Part shown: positions 38,720-49,000 of the stretch, one piece after another
How positions within the stretch are numbered: the first letter of the stretch is position 1
How the letters are laid out: every line of letters starts with the position of its first letter
Assembly (NCBI RefSeq): GCF_022848905.1
Contig: NZ_JAFIRA010000015.1
Span: 1-64,000, forward strand
Direction: 5' to 3'
DNA from: Thermostichus vulcanus str. 'Rupite'
GTDB taxonomy: Bacteria > Cyanobacteriota > Cyanobacteriia > Thermostichales > Thermostichaceae
Length of the DNA: 64,000 nucleotides
Translations under genes and position numbers: made by a program
Notes under the pieces: model-generated
What the model saw: only the letters and a program-made list of their open reading frames with translations
The model's database searches: none
Told to the model about the DNA's origin: nothing

Positions 38720-39679
38720 ATGAGCAAGAAAATCGGATTGGCGCTGGGCAGCGGCGGAGCGAGGGGATGGGCACATATTGGGGTAATTCGGGCACTAGAA
38801 CGGGCTGGGATCCCGATTGACTATATTGCCGGAGCCAGTATTGGTGCTTTTGTGGGGGCCATTTATGCGGCAGGGGAATTGGATGAACTAGAAGAATTTG
38901 TGCGGGATCTGAACTGGAAGATGATCTTATCCTTGTTTGATGTGGTATTCCCCACCTGTGGGCTTTTGGATGGCAACAAGATTTATGATCTGCTCACAGA
39001 ACATCTGCAAGAACTGTGCATTGAAGAAGCCGGGATCCCATTTTGTTGTGTTGCAACCGATCTGATCACAGGGAAAGAAGTGCTCTTGCGCTCTGGGAAA
39101 ATGGCAGACGCTGTGCGGGCCAGTATTTCTATTCCGGGAATCTTCACCCCCTTTCAACATGAAGGGTGCTACCTAGGGGATGGGGGAATTGTCAACCCGG
39201 TGCCGGTCCAGGTGGTACGAGAGATGGGAGCGGATATTGTAATTGCGGTGAACCTCAATCACGTGGATCCCGCTGATTTAGAGCCTCAGCTCGAAGAAAC
39301 GGAGGTGGAAGAAACTTTTCAGCGCCGTCAACGGCTTAATGCCGCAGGGGAAGTGATTGAAGAAGAAACCAACTTCATCACCCGCATTCGCAAACGCTAC
39401 CAATCCTTGCAAGAAGGGATCCAAGAAAAAATTAGCCAGTGGATTCCGGATGAACCTGCCGGCCCCAATATTTTTGATGTGATTGGTACAACCCTTAACG
39501 TCATGGAGCAGAGCATTACCCGCAGCATTTTAGCCCAGTATCCACCGGATTTGCTTTTACAACCCAAGCTCAGCCAATACGGTATTTTTGATTTCCATGA
39601 GGCGGATCCGATTATTCGGGAAGGCTACCGTCAGATGCGCAGAGCGATTCCAGAATTACGCCAAAAGTTGGAGGGTTAA
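38720..39679 (+). CDS. Patatin-like phospholipase (RssA family)
   Basis: The 319-residue protein has the oxyanion motif LALGSGGARGWAHIGVI, the nucleophile elbow GASIG with Ser40, and the catalytic Asp in LGDGGIVNPVPV (near 154), so the Ser-Asp dyad is complete. The C-terminal 120 residues carry an insertion (ETEVEETFQRRQRLNAAGEV) before a helical end. Likely a lipid acyl hydrolase; the substrate is unknown. It ends six bases from the convergent DUF58 gene. Confidence 0.9.
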   Translation: MSKKIGLALGSGGARGWAHIGVIRALERAGIPIDYIAGASIGAFVGAIYAAGELDELEEFVRDLNWKMILSLFDVVFPTCGLLDGNKIYDLLTEHLQELCIEEAGIPFCCVATDLITGKEVLLRSGKMADAVRASISIPGIFTPFQHEGCYLGDGGIVNPVPVQVVREMGADIVIAVNLNHVDPADLEPQLEETEVEETFQRRQRLNAAGEVIEEETNFITRIRKRYQSLQEGIQEKISQWIPDEPAGPNIFDVIGTTLNVMEQSITRSILAQYPPDLLLQPKLSQYGIFDFHEADPIIREGYRQMRRAIPELRQKLEG

Positions 39680-39685
39680 GGAAGT

Positions 39686-40870
39686 CTATTCTGTATCGAT
39701 GGGGATAAATTGCAACAGGGATCCCGTCGGAATCAAATGAGCTGGTATAGCATCTCCACCTGCAATCCGATGGGCCATCAATAAACAGCGATCATGGGCG
39801 GTCAGGCTAAACACAGCCTCAGAATTAGTCCCTGCTTTCAGTTGGGGATCCCCGACAAAAGTGAGTTGTGCCAACACGGCCAAAAGGTGATCCTGATGGG
39901 CCAAATCTGCTCCAAAGCGAGTCCGCTCTTGCAAGGTTACCAACGCAACTGGATGCCCTTCCTGGATCAGATAGGAGAGGATCCCGGCACAACGCTCTAC
40001 AGCCCGTTCTAACTGGTTTCGATGAGCCTCGGGAGTTTCTCCTTGAGGTTGCCAGCGATTTTCGAAACAGAGGGTGATTGCCTGGGAACGCGGTCGTTCG
40101 AATTCCCGCGCGATCAGCTGATCCCGTTTGGCGGAGATCTTCCAATGGATAGAGCGAACATCCTCCTGAGGGCGATATTGCCGCAAGCTAAGGTAGTCCC
40201 CCTCTTGACCCGGTTGTGGGCGCAATTGGCTGCCACCGCTGAGAAAATCCAACACTCTCAACCCCTGAACAGGAGCTGGCTGAGGAAATACGATCACGGG
40301 CTGGGGATCCGCAATCTCAACAGTCTTGCGGAATAATTCAAACGGAAAGCTGCTGGCAATCTCAAAGCCCTGTAACTGCCACACCCCCCGCTGAGGAAAG
40401 ATATGCCGATAAAAGGTATTCACACTGGCTTGGGCATCAGCCCGCAAGATGTAGCTAGAAGGCCAGTCTTCCCGCTTGAGACCCTCAATGCGTTCGCTCA
40501 CTTGCAAAGAAAAACTGGGCAGGCGCCGTTTGCGATTGGTTAGCGTAAGGCCCACCAAGACAGGCTGACCGGCAAAAATTCGGCTAGGTAACTGCCGAGA
40601 AACGTCCAAATCTTTGAGGGTGGCATCGCAGATCATCCCGCTGATTAAGATTAAGCTAAGCAACATCCCCAGCAACAAATAAAGGGGATTATTGCCCGTA
40701 TTGAAAGCAGCAATGCTAACTAACAGGGTGATCCCAATAAACCGCCGTCCAATTCGAGTGGAGCGGAAACGGCGAGGAAAGCGAAATTTAGGCTTGGATC
40801 TCGACTGGAGTGAGGAGGGAGTAAGGCTCAACCCCAACTGAGACAAGAACCGAAACACTTTGGTCAACAC
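39686..40870 (-). CDS. DUF58 family membrane protein
   Basis: The 394-residue protein has a basic N terminus, two close membrane segments at about 44-84 (FIGITLLVSIAAF and LYLLLGMLLSLILISGMIC), an Ig-like stretch, and the DUF58 signature (GDYLSLRQYRPQEDVRSIHWKISAKR, about 225-250). A VWA-like C-terminal half follows. DUF58 genes often sit with MoxR ATPases, but none is seen here. The function is undefined. Confidence 0.88.
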   Translation of the reverse strand: MLTKVFRFLSQLGLSLTPSSLQSRSKPKFRFPRRFRSTRIGRRFIGITLLVSIAAFNTGNNPLYLLLGMLLSLILISGMICDATLKDLDVSRQLPSRIFAGQPVLVGLTLTNRKRRLPSFSLQVSERIEGLKREDWPSSYILRADAQASVNTFYRHIFPQRGVWQLQGFEIASSFPFELFRKTVEIADPQPVIVFPQPAPVQGLRVLDFLSGGSQLRPQPGQEGDYLSLRQYRPQEDVRSIHWKISAKRDQLIAREFERPRSQAITLCFENRWQPQGETPEAHRNQLERAVERCAGILSYLIQEGHPVALVTLQERTRFGADLAHQDHLLAVLAQLTFVGDPQLKAGTNSEAVFSLTAHDRCLLMAHRIAGGDAIPAHLIPTGSLLQFIPIDTE

Positions 40871-40920
40871 AGCAATTACCTAAGCGTTATATCTGTTATT
40901 TATTTACATCTGATGAATAA

Positions 40921-42078
40921 TCACGCACGGATTTCTTCACTAATTATCTCAGCAATGGCCTTCGCCACCCGTTCTTGCTGCCGTAGAGTCAGTTCGGGAA
41001 AACAAGGCAGAGAGAGAACCTGAGCGGCACAGGTTTCGGCATGGGGCAAATCCCCAGGCTTGTACCCCAGTTTTTGGTATACCGGTTGTCGATGTAATGG
41101 GATGGGGTAGTAAATGCGGCTGCCAATTCCCCGATCTTTCAGGTGCTGTTGTAAAGAATCCCGACGATGGGGATCCGTCGGGTCAGCCCCGGCAACCCGC
41201 ACCGTATATTGATGCCAGACGGAGCTTCCTCCCGCTGCTACCCTGGGCAGGATCAAGCTAGGGATCCCTTGCAACAGGCGATGGTAAACCTCCGCGATCC
41301 CCTGTCGGCGCCAGTTCCATTCCCGCAAATGGGGCAACTTAACTGACAAAATCACCGCTTGCAGCGCATCGAGGCGGCTGTTGATGCCGATCTGATCATG
41401 TTGGTATTGACGGGCTTGGCCGTGTTCCTTAAGGATGCGTATTTGGCGCGCCAAGTCCGGACTGCGGGTGACCACTGCCCCTCCATCCCCGGCAGCCCCC
41501 AGATTTTTGGTGGGGAAAAAGCTGAAACAGCCCACATCCCCCCAAGTGCCCACAGGCTTGCCTCCCCAGCAGGCTCCAACCGCCTGGGCACAATCTTCGA
41601 TCACCGCCAATCCATGTCGTCGGGCAATCGTCAGAATCTCGGTCATATTGGCCGCTTGACCAAACAGATGCACCGGGATAACCGCCTTGGTGTGGGGGGA
41701 AATTTGGGCTTCCAGGAGAGCCGGATCGAGATTAAACGTATAGGGATCCACATCCACAAAAACGGGGCGTGCCCCGACCAGATCGATGGCTTCCGCAGAG
41801 GCAAAAAAACTAAAAGCGCTGGTGATCACCTCATCCCCGGGTTGGATCCCAAGGGCTCGCAAGGCTAGCACCAAAGCATCCGTTCCCGAATTGCAGCCGA
41901 TGGTCTCCAGCTCCCCGCCCCCCAAAAAGTGGGAAAACAGCTCCTCAAAGTGCCGCACAGCCGCCCCACCGATGTATTGCCCAGAGGCCAGCAGCGCTTC
42001 CACCTGGGGCTGAATCTCAACAGCTAAGAAGCGGTATTGCAGGGTTAAATCCAGCAGCGGGATGGGTTCATCCGTCAT
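40921..42078 (-). CDS. DegT/DnrJ/EryC1-family PLP-dependent sugar aminotransferase
   Basis: The 385-residue protein from the ATG at 42078 (MTDEPIPLLDL; the frame extends upstream to 42114) shows GCNSGTDALVLALRALG, EDCAQAVGACW, and the PLP lysine K191 in FFPTKNLGAAGDGGAVV. The family transaminates nucleotide-linked 3-keto or 4-keto sugars for surface polysaccharide. The sugar is not predictable. A glycosyltransferase gene diverges upstream, which fits envelope polysaccharide synthesis. Confidence 0.9.
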   Translation of the reverse strand: MTDEPIPLLDLTLQYRFLAVEIQPQVEALLASGQYIGGAAVRHFEELFSHFLGGGELETIGCNSGTDALVLALRALGIQPGDEVITSAFSFFASAEAIDLVGARPVFVDVDPYTFNLDPALLEAQISPHTKAVIPVHLFGQAANMTEILTIARRHGLAVIEDCAQAVGACWGGKPVGTWGDVGCFSFFPTKNLGAAGDGGAVVTRSPDLARQIRILKEHGQARQYQHDQIGINSRLDALQAVILSVKLPHLREWNWRRQGIAEVYHRLLQGIPSLILPRVAAGGSSVWHQYTVRVAGADPTDPHRRDSLQQHLKDRGIGSRIYYPIPLHRQPVYQKLGYKPGDLPHAETCAAQVLSLPCFPELTLRQQERVAKAIAEIISEEIRA

Positions 42079-42311
42079 GGCTCTCCCTCTCGGGGAGGTT
42101 GCTGCCCCATACAATCAAGGATGCGATCCTGCCTATACTCTGTACCGGCACTGGCCATGCGGGGTTTGACTTCAGATTGTTCTTTCGTAGCTTATCTTCT
42201 GGGTGGATCAATTGGATCCCATCCCGATCCGAATCTGAGATAGAGTTAACGCGGTATATCCCTGGTTAGGGATCCCACCGGCTGGATGTGGCCATCTATT
42301 TAGGATGATCT

Positions 42312-43313
42312 ATGCAGGTTGCTTCTCTACAAGTTCGCGGCAGTTTGGCACAACGGATCCTTGCCCTTGTCCCTGGAGGGATTGGCGACCAGATTCTCTT
42401 TTTCCCCACCCTAGCAAGCTTGCGGCAACGCTACCCAGAAGCCGAGATTGAGGTGATGGTGGAGCCACGGGCTGTTTCTGCCTATGAGGTGTGTCCCTCC
42501 GTGAATAAGGTGCTCACGTTCCCCTTCAAGGAACAGCTCTCCCTAGGGGATCTCAGCGATTTGCTCGGGCGAATTCGGGAACGTCAGTACGATGCGGTGC
42601 TCAGCTTGGGAAAGGGCATCGGCGCAAAACTTCTGCTCTGGTTGACCGGGATCCCCAAGCGGGTTGGCTATGCCCCTCCCGGACGGCCTTGGCTCACCGA
42701 CCCGGTGCCGCTCAAACCGGCCCAGTACGCAGCGGACATGTACCACGATTTGTTGCAGGGGTTCGGCATTTTCTCCAAGGCTGGGATCCCGCAAATTCGT
42801 CTGAAAAAGACCCACTTGGAATGGGCAGAACAAGAACGGAAACGCCTCTTGGGGGATCCAGCCAAGGATTACGTGCTGCTGCACCCCGGAGCCAGCCAAC
42901 TGTCCTTACAAAAAGGGATCCTGAAGGTGTACCCCCCTGCCAACTGGGTAAAGGTGATCAAGGGGTTCCGGGAAAAACGACCCGAATTGCCCTTGGTGCT
43001 GGTGTTGGGGCCGGAGGATGAAAAGCTGGCGGAGGGTTTCTTATCGCAACTGCCGGATTTGTCGGTCAGTCGACCTGCTCAATTGGGACAACTGGCGGCC
43101 TTGATCGCCGGAGCAACGTTGCTGTTGTGTACCGATAGTGCCCCGATGCACTTGGCGGTAGCGACTCAAACCCCCTTGGTGGCTTTGTTTGGCCCTACCG
43201 ATCCGACGCGCCTATTGCCCTCAGAAGGGCCGTTTCGGGCAGTCACTGCCCCTGATGGGGTGATCGATTCGATCCCTGCCGAGCAGATTCTGCAGGTGAT
43301 CTTCCCTGCGTAG
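42312..43313 (+). CDS. Glycosyltransferase family 9 (heptosyltransferase-like)
   Basis: The 333-residue protein has the GT9 start ILALVPGGIGDQILFFPTLASLRQRYP. The nucleotide-sugar region is YVLLHPGASQ, and the acceptor/donor segment LCTDSAPMHLAVATQTPLVALFGPTDPTR is typical of ADP-heptose-type transferases. It should act on lipopolysaccharide or another surface glycan at the inner face of the membrane. It is divergent from the sugar aminotransferase gene. Confidence 0.9.
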   Translation: MQVASLQVRGSLAQRILALVPGGIGDQILFFPTLASLRQRYPEAEIEVMVEPRAVSAYEVCPSVNKVLTFPFKEQLSLGDLSDLLGRIRERQYDAVLSLGKGIGAKLLLWLTGIPKRVGYAPPGRPWLTDPVPLKPAQYAADMYHDLLQGFGIFSKAGIPQIRLKKTHLEWAEQERKRLLGDPAKDYVLLHPGASQLSLQKGILKVYPPANWVKVIKGFREKRPELPLVLVLGPEDEKLAEGFLSQLPDLSVSRPAQLGQLAALIAGATLLLCTDSAPMHLAVATQTPLVALFGPTDPTRLLPSEGPFRAVTAPDGVIDSIPAEQILQVIFPA

Positions 43314-43480
43314 ATCTGTACATAGGGGGCGCAGAGAACGTTATTGCCAATCTCGACCCAGGCACAATCGAGAATGACACAGCCAAAATTCATGTAAAGC
43401 TCCCCTGCCAACATTTTTTCCCGTTCGCTTCTGGGATCCCCGTGTATAGGACTCTGTTCTGCTGGCTCGATAGGTTTCAT
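43314..43480 (-). pseudogene. Remnant of a maltose/galactoside O-acetyltransferase (Maa/NodL-like) gene
   Basis: On the minus strand a short frame reads REKMLAGELY followed at once by MNFGCVILDCAWVEIGNNVL and CAPYVQIYA. The first part is the N-terminal signature of Maa-type acetyltransferases. The second belongs about 70 residues further on, in the left-handed beta-helix. The missing middle and missing C terminus show an internal deletion and truncation. The fragment runs into the end of the GT9 gene. It fits the sugar-modification genes beside it. Confidence 0.75.
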
Positions 43481-43601
43481 TTTGGCCTCTGCTGCTCATT
43501 ATCCCGGCTCTCCCTGACCTGCTGCCTGGCTCTTGAGGGTGCTTCATCTCATGGCAGAGTAGTTTTTGATAGGCTCCTGAAAGTTTCCTTTCCTCCCCTT
43601 C

Positions 43602-45866
43602 ATGCAATATCGCTGGGATCTGCTGCCCACTCCCCCTCAGTTCAACCTGGAGTTGAGCCGCGAATATGGAAAATATGCCGCCAAGTTGCTGGCTCTGCGG
43701 GGGTTGCATACCCGAGAAGACGTTCAGGCTTTCTTATACCCTGAGCACTATACCCCCACACCGGCGGGATCCCTGCCAGATCTGGAACGGGCGGTGCAGC
43801 GGCTTTTACGGGCGCTGGAGTTGGGGGAAAAGATCTGGATTTGGGGAGATTTTGATTGTGATGGTGTAACCAGCACTACCCTTTTGCTCTCGGCCCTACA
43901 ACCGCTGGGGTTTCAGGTGCAGTTCACCCTACCGCTACGCAGTGGAGAAGGCCACGGACTGAACCGGCCACGGCTGGAACAGGTCTTGGCCCAAGGCTGC
44001 CAGGTGCTGCTGACGGTGGACTGTGGGGTGGGCAATGGAGCGGAGATTGAGCTGGCCCAATCCCAGGGAGTCGATGTGATCGTGACGGATCACCATACGT
44101 TACCGGATCCCTTGCCAGCAGCCCATGCTGTGGTGAACCCGCTGCGTTTGCCTGTCGAACACCCGTTGCGCTTTTTGCCGGGGGTGGGGGTGGCCTACAA
44201 GCTGGCAGAAGCCCTCTATGGGGCGCTGGGGATCCCGGATGTGGAGCAACATCTGGACTTGGTGGCGGTGGGGATTGTGGCGGATGTGGCGGTGCTGCAG
44301 CGGGAGTGTCGCTACTTGGTGCAACGGGGGTTGCCGGTTTTGGCCAATACCCAGCGGTTGGGGTTACGGGCTTTGCTAGAGCAGGAAATGAGCCACGCTC
44401 GGCGGGATCTGTCTGCCCAGGATATTGGCTTTCGCATTGCCCCCAAACTGAATGCGATTGGGCGGTTGGAGGATGCCAGCCTGGCGGTAGAGCTGTTGAC
44501 CACAGGGGATCCCGTGCGGGCTCAGGAGCTGGTTCAGCAATTTGTGGCCACCAACGAGGAGCGCAAACACCTCACTCAGCAGGTCATCCAAGCGGCCAGC
44601 CAGCAGGTGGATAGTCTGGACCTAACCCAGGAACGAGCTATCGTTCTGGCGGGATCCGGCTGGAGTCAGGGGGTCGTGGGTATTGCGGCGGGGCGGTTGG
44701 TGGAGCAGTATGGCTGCCCGACGGTGTTGATTGCCAAGGATGAAACTGTGGGGCGAGGCTATGGGTCGGGTCGTTCCATCCCAGGGGTGAGTTTGGTGGA
44801 GGCAATCGAGGCGGTGCGCCCACTGCTGTTGGGGGGAGGGGGGCACCCCATGGCAGCAGGGATCCAAGTGGAACTGTCTCGGTTACCAGCCTTGCAATGG
44901 GCGCTGCGGCAGGAGTTGGCGGCCCGGGTTAGCCCGGATCAACACACCCGTGCTCTGAACATCGAGATTGTCATCGATCTGGCCCTGCTGGAATCCCAAG
45001 GTCGGGATGCAGTGGCGGAGTTGGACGACCTATACCAGCAACTGCAACTTCTGCAACCCTTTGGGCACGGCAACCCCCTCCCGATAGTGGCGCTGATGAA
45101 CTTCCGTCCCAGCCGCTCCAATCCAAAAGCCTCGAAAAATGGCCAGCACCTCAGCTTTCATCTGCAGGGGGCGCTGGGATCCCGTACCCTGTGGTTTTGG
45201 CGGGAAGGGGAACAACTGGACAGTTTGGGGCGGCTGCCCGCTCTGGATATTGCCCTACACCTGGAGGCTAGCGACTGGGGCAATCAACCTTGGCAGGGGA
45301 AAATCTTGGCGGTGCGCCCCTCCGGTGATTGGCACGTTCCGGTTTTCACCCCCAAAACCCTACAGGTGGAGGATCGGCGACAAAGCGCTTCGCTAGATCT
45401 CCTGTCGGTGAGTGCGGCCAGCCGCTACGACGGACGGATCCCGCCTCCGGCCCCAGAACTGCTGCTGGCTCGCTGGCCCTGGTTACCGGCGGACTTGGCG
45501 GCGCTGCTGCAACAGGTGCAGCCCCAGAAGCTGATTTTGGCCGCTTCCAGGCATTGCTGGGAGCAGCTCCCCACCCAACTCACCCAGCTGATACAACTGT
45601 GGCAAGCCGGACAACAGGATCCCCAGGATTTGTCTGAGGCGACGGGCTTTCCCGCCGAGTGGCTGGCAGACTTGCCCAGTGCTGAGTCAATTGCTCCCCT
45701 GCTGATGAGCCGGGTTCAAGAATCCCAAGCCTTCCATCGCTGGTTAGACGAGGCCAGCCCCCAAGACATTCGCCAACTGTGTCAGCGGCTGTTGCGACCG
45801 GATCCCCCCCTGGTAACCGTCGAACCCGAGCAGGGATCCCTCTCCCGGTCACCAAGCACAGGGTAA
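43602..45866 (+). CDS. recJ: Single-stranded-DNA-specific exonuclease RecJ
   Basis: The 754-residue protein has the DHH phosphoesterase metal motif GDFDCDGVTS (D83, D85, D87), LTVDCGVGN, TDHHTLPDP (DHH near 155-157), the NAIGRLEDAS region and the DHHA1 motif GGGGHPMAAG. An OB-like domain follows, then an extra C-terminal region of about 170 residues. RecJ digests 5' single-strand ends in recombination and mismatch repair. The longer C terminus is common in cyanobacterial RecJ as far as I recall. It is followed by sbcC on the same strand after 218 bases. Confidence 0.93.
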   Translation: MQYRWDLLPTPPQFNLELSREYGKYAAKLLALRGLHTREDVQAFLYPEHYTPTPAGSLPDLERAVQRLLRALELGEKIWIWGDFDCDGVTSTTLLLSALQPLGFQVQFTLPLRSGEGHGLNRPRLEQVLAQGCQVLLTVDCGVGNGAEIELAQSQGVDVIVTDHHTLPDPLPAAHAVVNPLRLPVEHPLRFLPGVGVAYKLAEALYGALGIPDVEQHLDLVAVGIVADVAVLQRECRYLVQRGLPVLANTQRLGLRALLEQEMSHARRDLSAQDIGFRIAPKLNAIGRLEDASLAVELLTTGDPVRAQELVQQFVATNEERKHLTQQVIQAASQQVDSLDLTQERAIVLAGSGWSQGVVGIAAGRLVEQYGCPTVLIAKDETVGRGYGSGRSIPGVSLVEAIEAVRPLLLGGGGHPMAAGIQVELSRLPALQWALRQELAARVSPDQHTRALNIEIVIDLALLESQGRDAVAELDDLYQQLQLLQPFGHGNPLPIVALMNFRPSRSNPKASKNGQHLSFHLQGALGSRTLWFWREGEQLDSLGRLPALDIALHLEASDWGNQPWQGKILAVRPSGDWHVPVFTPKTLQVEDRRQSASLDLLSVSAASRYDGRIPPPAPELLLARWPWLPADLAALLQQVQPQKLILAASRHCWEQLPTQLTQLIQLWQAGQQDPQDLSEATGFPAEWLADLPSAESIAPLLMSRVQESQAFHRWLDEASPQDIRQLCQRLLRPDPPLVTVEPEQGSLSRSPSTG

Positions 45867-46084
45867 AACGGTCAAAAAACAGAGGAAATACCCCAGAAAA
45901 CCCCGACTGATGCCTCGAAAAGGGATCCCTTTTGAGTACGCTAGACACAAGCTCCTAACAATGGATTGACTTACATCCCAGCATGGTTCCAGCATGGTTT
46001 TGGATCCCGATGGATCAAATCTATTTTTTGGACATCCTTTTTTCTCTGTTTCCGTCAAGTAACTAGAGTCCTTTAGAGTCTTCA

Positions 46085-49000
46085 GTGATCCCGGTTCGCC
46101 TCACCCTACAAGATTTTCTTTGCTATCCTCAAGCGGTTCTGGATTTGAGTGGGATCCACACCGCCTGTATTTGTGGCCCCAATGGCGCGGGAAAATCTGC
46201 CCTCCTCGATGCCCTCACCTGGGGCATTTGGGGGCAAAGTCGAGCCAGCAACGACAGCGATTTAATTCGCAAAGGAGCGAGCGAAACCCACGTGGAGGTG
46301 ATCTACCTCTCCCGGGGACAAACCTATCGCATCTTGCGCAGCCGTCATCTTTCCGGGCAGGGATCCCTGGAGTGGCAAATTCAGACCTTTGAAGGGAACT
46401 CCAAAACCCGCTGGCGGACCCTAACCCGGCGTGGCATGCGCGCCACCCAGCAGGCAATTCAAAGTCAACTCAGCCTCGACTACGACACTTTTATCCATTC
46501 GGCCTATCTGCGCCAAGGTCAGGCGGATGCCTTTACCCTGAAGCGCCCCGGCGAGCGCAAGCAAATCTTGGCGGAAATGCTCAAGCTAGGCCAATACGAC
46601 CTGCTAGCAGAGCGCTGCCGAGAACAGATGCGCGGAGCGAAACTCAAGGCCGATCTCCTGCAAGAACGCCTGTACAAACTCGACCAACAGCAGGCCCAAG
46701 CAGAGCAAATTCAAGCGGAACTAACCCAGTTGCAACACCAGCAAGCTCACCTACAACAGCTCCTCAGCCAGCAACAACAGCAACTGCAAACCCTAGAACA
46801 TCGTTGCAAAAGTCGCCAAACCCTACAGGATCGCCATCAGCAACTCACCCAACACCTGCACAAGCTCAGTGCCACCCTGCAACACACCGAGCAACAATGG
46901 CGAACGCAGCGGCAACACCTGCTGGAACTTGAAAGTCTGCTGGCCCAGAGGGAGTCGATTCTAGCAGGCTACGAACGCTATCAAACCCTGATGGCGCAAG
47001 ACCGACATCTCAACCACCTCTTTGAGCAACAGCGCCAACTCAGCGAAGAACGGCAGAGGTTACAGACCCAACAAGCCGAGCAACAGCAGCACCACCTACA
47101 GGCCCTCCAGCGCCTGCAACAGGAACTGGCCAACCGAAAAGCCCAAGCCCAAGCGGATGCCCAGCTGCTGGCCGAACAAGAGCGCATTGAAACCGCGCTG
47201 CACAACTACCACTCGGCTCAAGAGCGTCTACAAATTCTAAGCGCACACCAACAACAGGCCATCATCCTGCTGGAGCAACAGCGACAGGCTCAGGAGCAAA
47301 TCCGCCATGAGCAGGAACGCCTACAAGCCCGTGCCCAACTGCTGAAACAACAGCTGCAAGCGCAACACACCCAAGCGCAACGGCAACAGCAGATTCAACA
47401 GGCCCTTGCCGCAGGGGAAGCCGAATTGGCACAACTGGAGCGGCGACGACTCTATCAGCAGCGGGTACTGGAAAAAGGGCAAGAACGGCGACTGTTTGTG
47501 CAGCAGTTACAAGAACGGCAACGGGCCCTGCAGCAACAGTGGCAACAGGAGGAGGAGCAATGTTTGCTGCTTCAGGGTTCACTGGCGCTAGGGCAGGATC
47601 CTGCCGCCCATATCCTGGCGGGGGTGAGTGCTGTTGCGCAAAGTGAAAGGGATCCCAAGGGTGAACCGGCTTCTGAATCCCCCCTGCCTCAAGAATCGGC
47701 CATCGTTTCTGCTGGTGGGAGGAAGTCCTCTGCCTCCATCTGCCCTCTGTGTACGCGCCCTCTTAGCCCCCGGTTGCGAGACCTGGTGCTGAAAAAACAT
47801 CGAGAGCGCCAGGAGGAGATTGCTGGAGAACTGTTTGTCATCCGCGAACAACTGGCGGTAGCTGACCGAGAAATTGAACTGTTGCGGGAGGAGGCTCGCC
47901 TCCTGAACCAAGAACTGGCAACCCTAGATGAGCGTTTACAGGCCCAAGGGCGTTTGCAGCAACAATGGCAAGCCGAACAGGAGCGTCATCGGCAAATGGA
48001 GGCTTGGCAAGCAGAATTAACAGAGCTAGAACAGATCCTGGCCAACCAGTCCTACGCAGAAGCTGCCCACCAGCAGTTGCAAGCTGTTGAGCAAGCCTTG
48101 CAGCAGCTGGGCTACGACGACCGCGAATATGCCCTACAACGGGGGGAAGTGGAGCGTTGGCGCTGGGCGCTGGGTCGTTCTCAGGACTTACGCAAAGCCC
48201 AGGAGCGTTATCCCCGCCTGAGCAAGGAGATTGAAGCCCTACAGACGCAACTGAACACTTTACAACAGAGGGGATCCCCGACTTCAACGCTCACAGAACG
48301 GTTAGCTCAGATCGAGCAGGCCCTCAGCCACCTCGGCTATGACGGAGCCTTGCATCAGCGCCTCAAGGCAGAACTCACCCAAGCACAAGTGTGGCCTGCC
48401 CGCCTACAAGCCTTAGAATTGGCCCATCAGGAGTTACCAGAAGCGGAAGCCCGCAGCCAGTCCCTATCACAGCGCCTGCAGGAAAGCCGCCAACATTTTG
48501 CCCAAGCCACCCAAGAGCTGGAACAGATCCATCAACAACTGACAGAGCAGCCCAACATTTCTGAAGCTCAGCTACAAGGGATCCGCCAAGCGATTCAGGA
48601 GTACCGCCAACAACTCGACCAGGTACTTTCTCAACTGGGGGCCACCCAACAACGACTGGAACAAGTAGCCCAGCAGGAGAAGGAGCGCCTGGACATTGAG
48701 CAACAGCTGCAACAGGCCCGCCGTCAGCAACAGGTGTATCAAGAACTGGCCACTGCCTATGGGCGCAATGGCATTCCTGCTTTGATCATTGAAAATGTAT
48801 TGCCGGAACTGGAAGCCCAGGCCAATCACATTCTGGCGCGCCTCACCCAGCACCGCCTGCACCTGCAGTTTGTGACCCAGCGCTCAGGGCGCCGCTCCAG
48901 CAAGCTGATCGATACCCTCGATATCCTGATTGCGGATCCCCACGGCACCCGCCCCTACGAAACTTACTCCGGCGGAGAGGCCTTCCGCATCAACTTTGCC

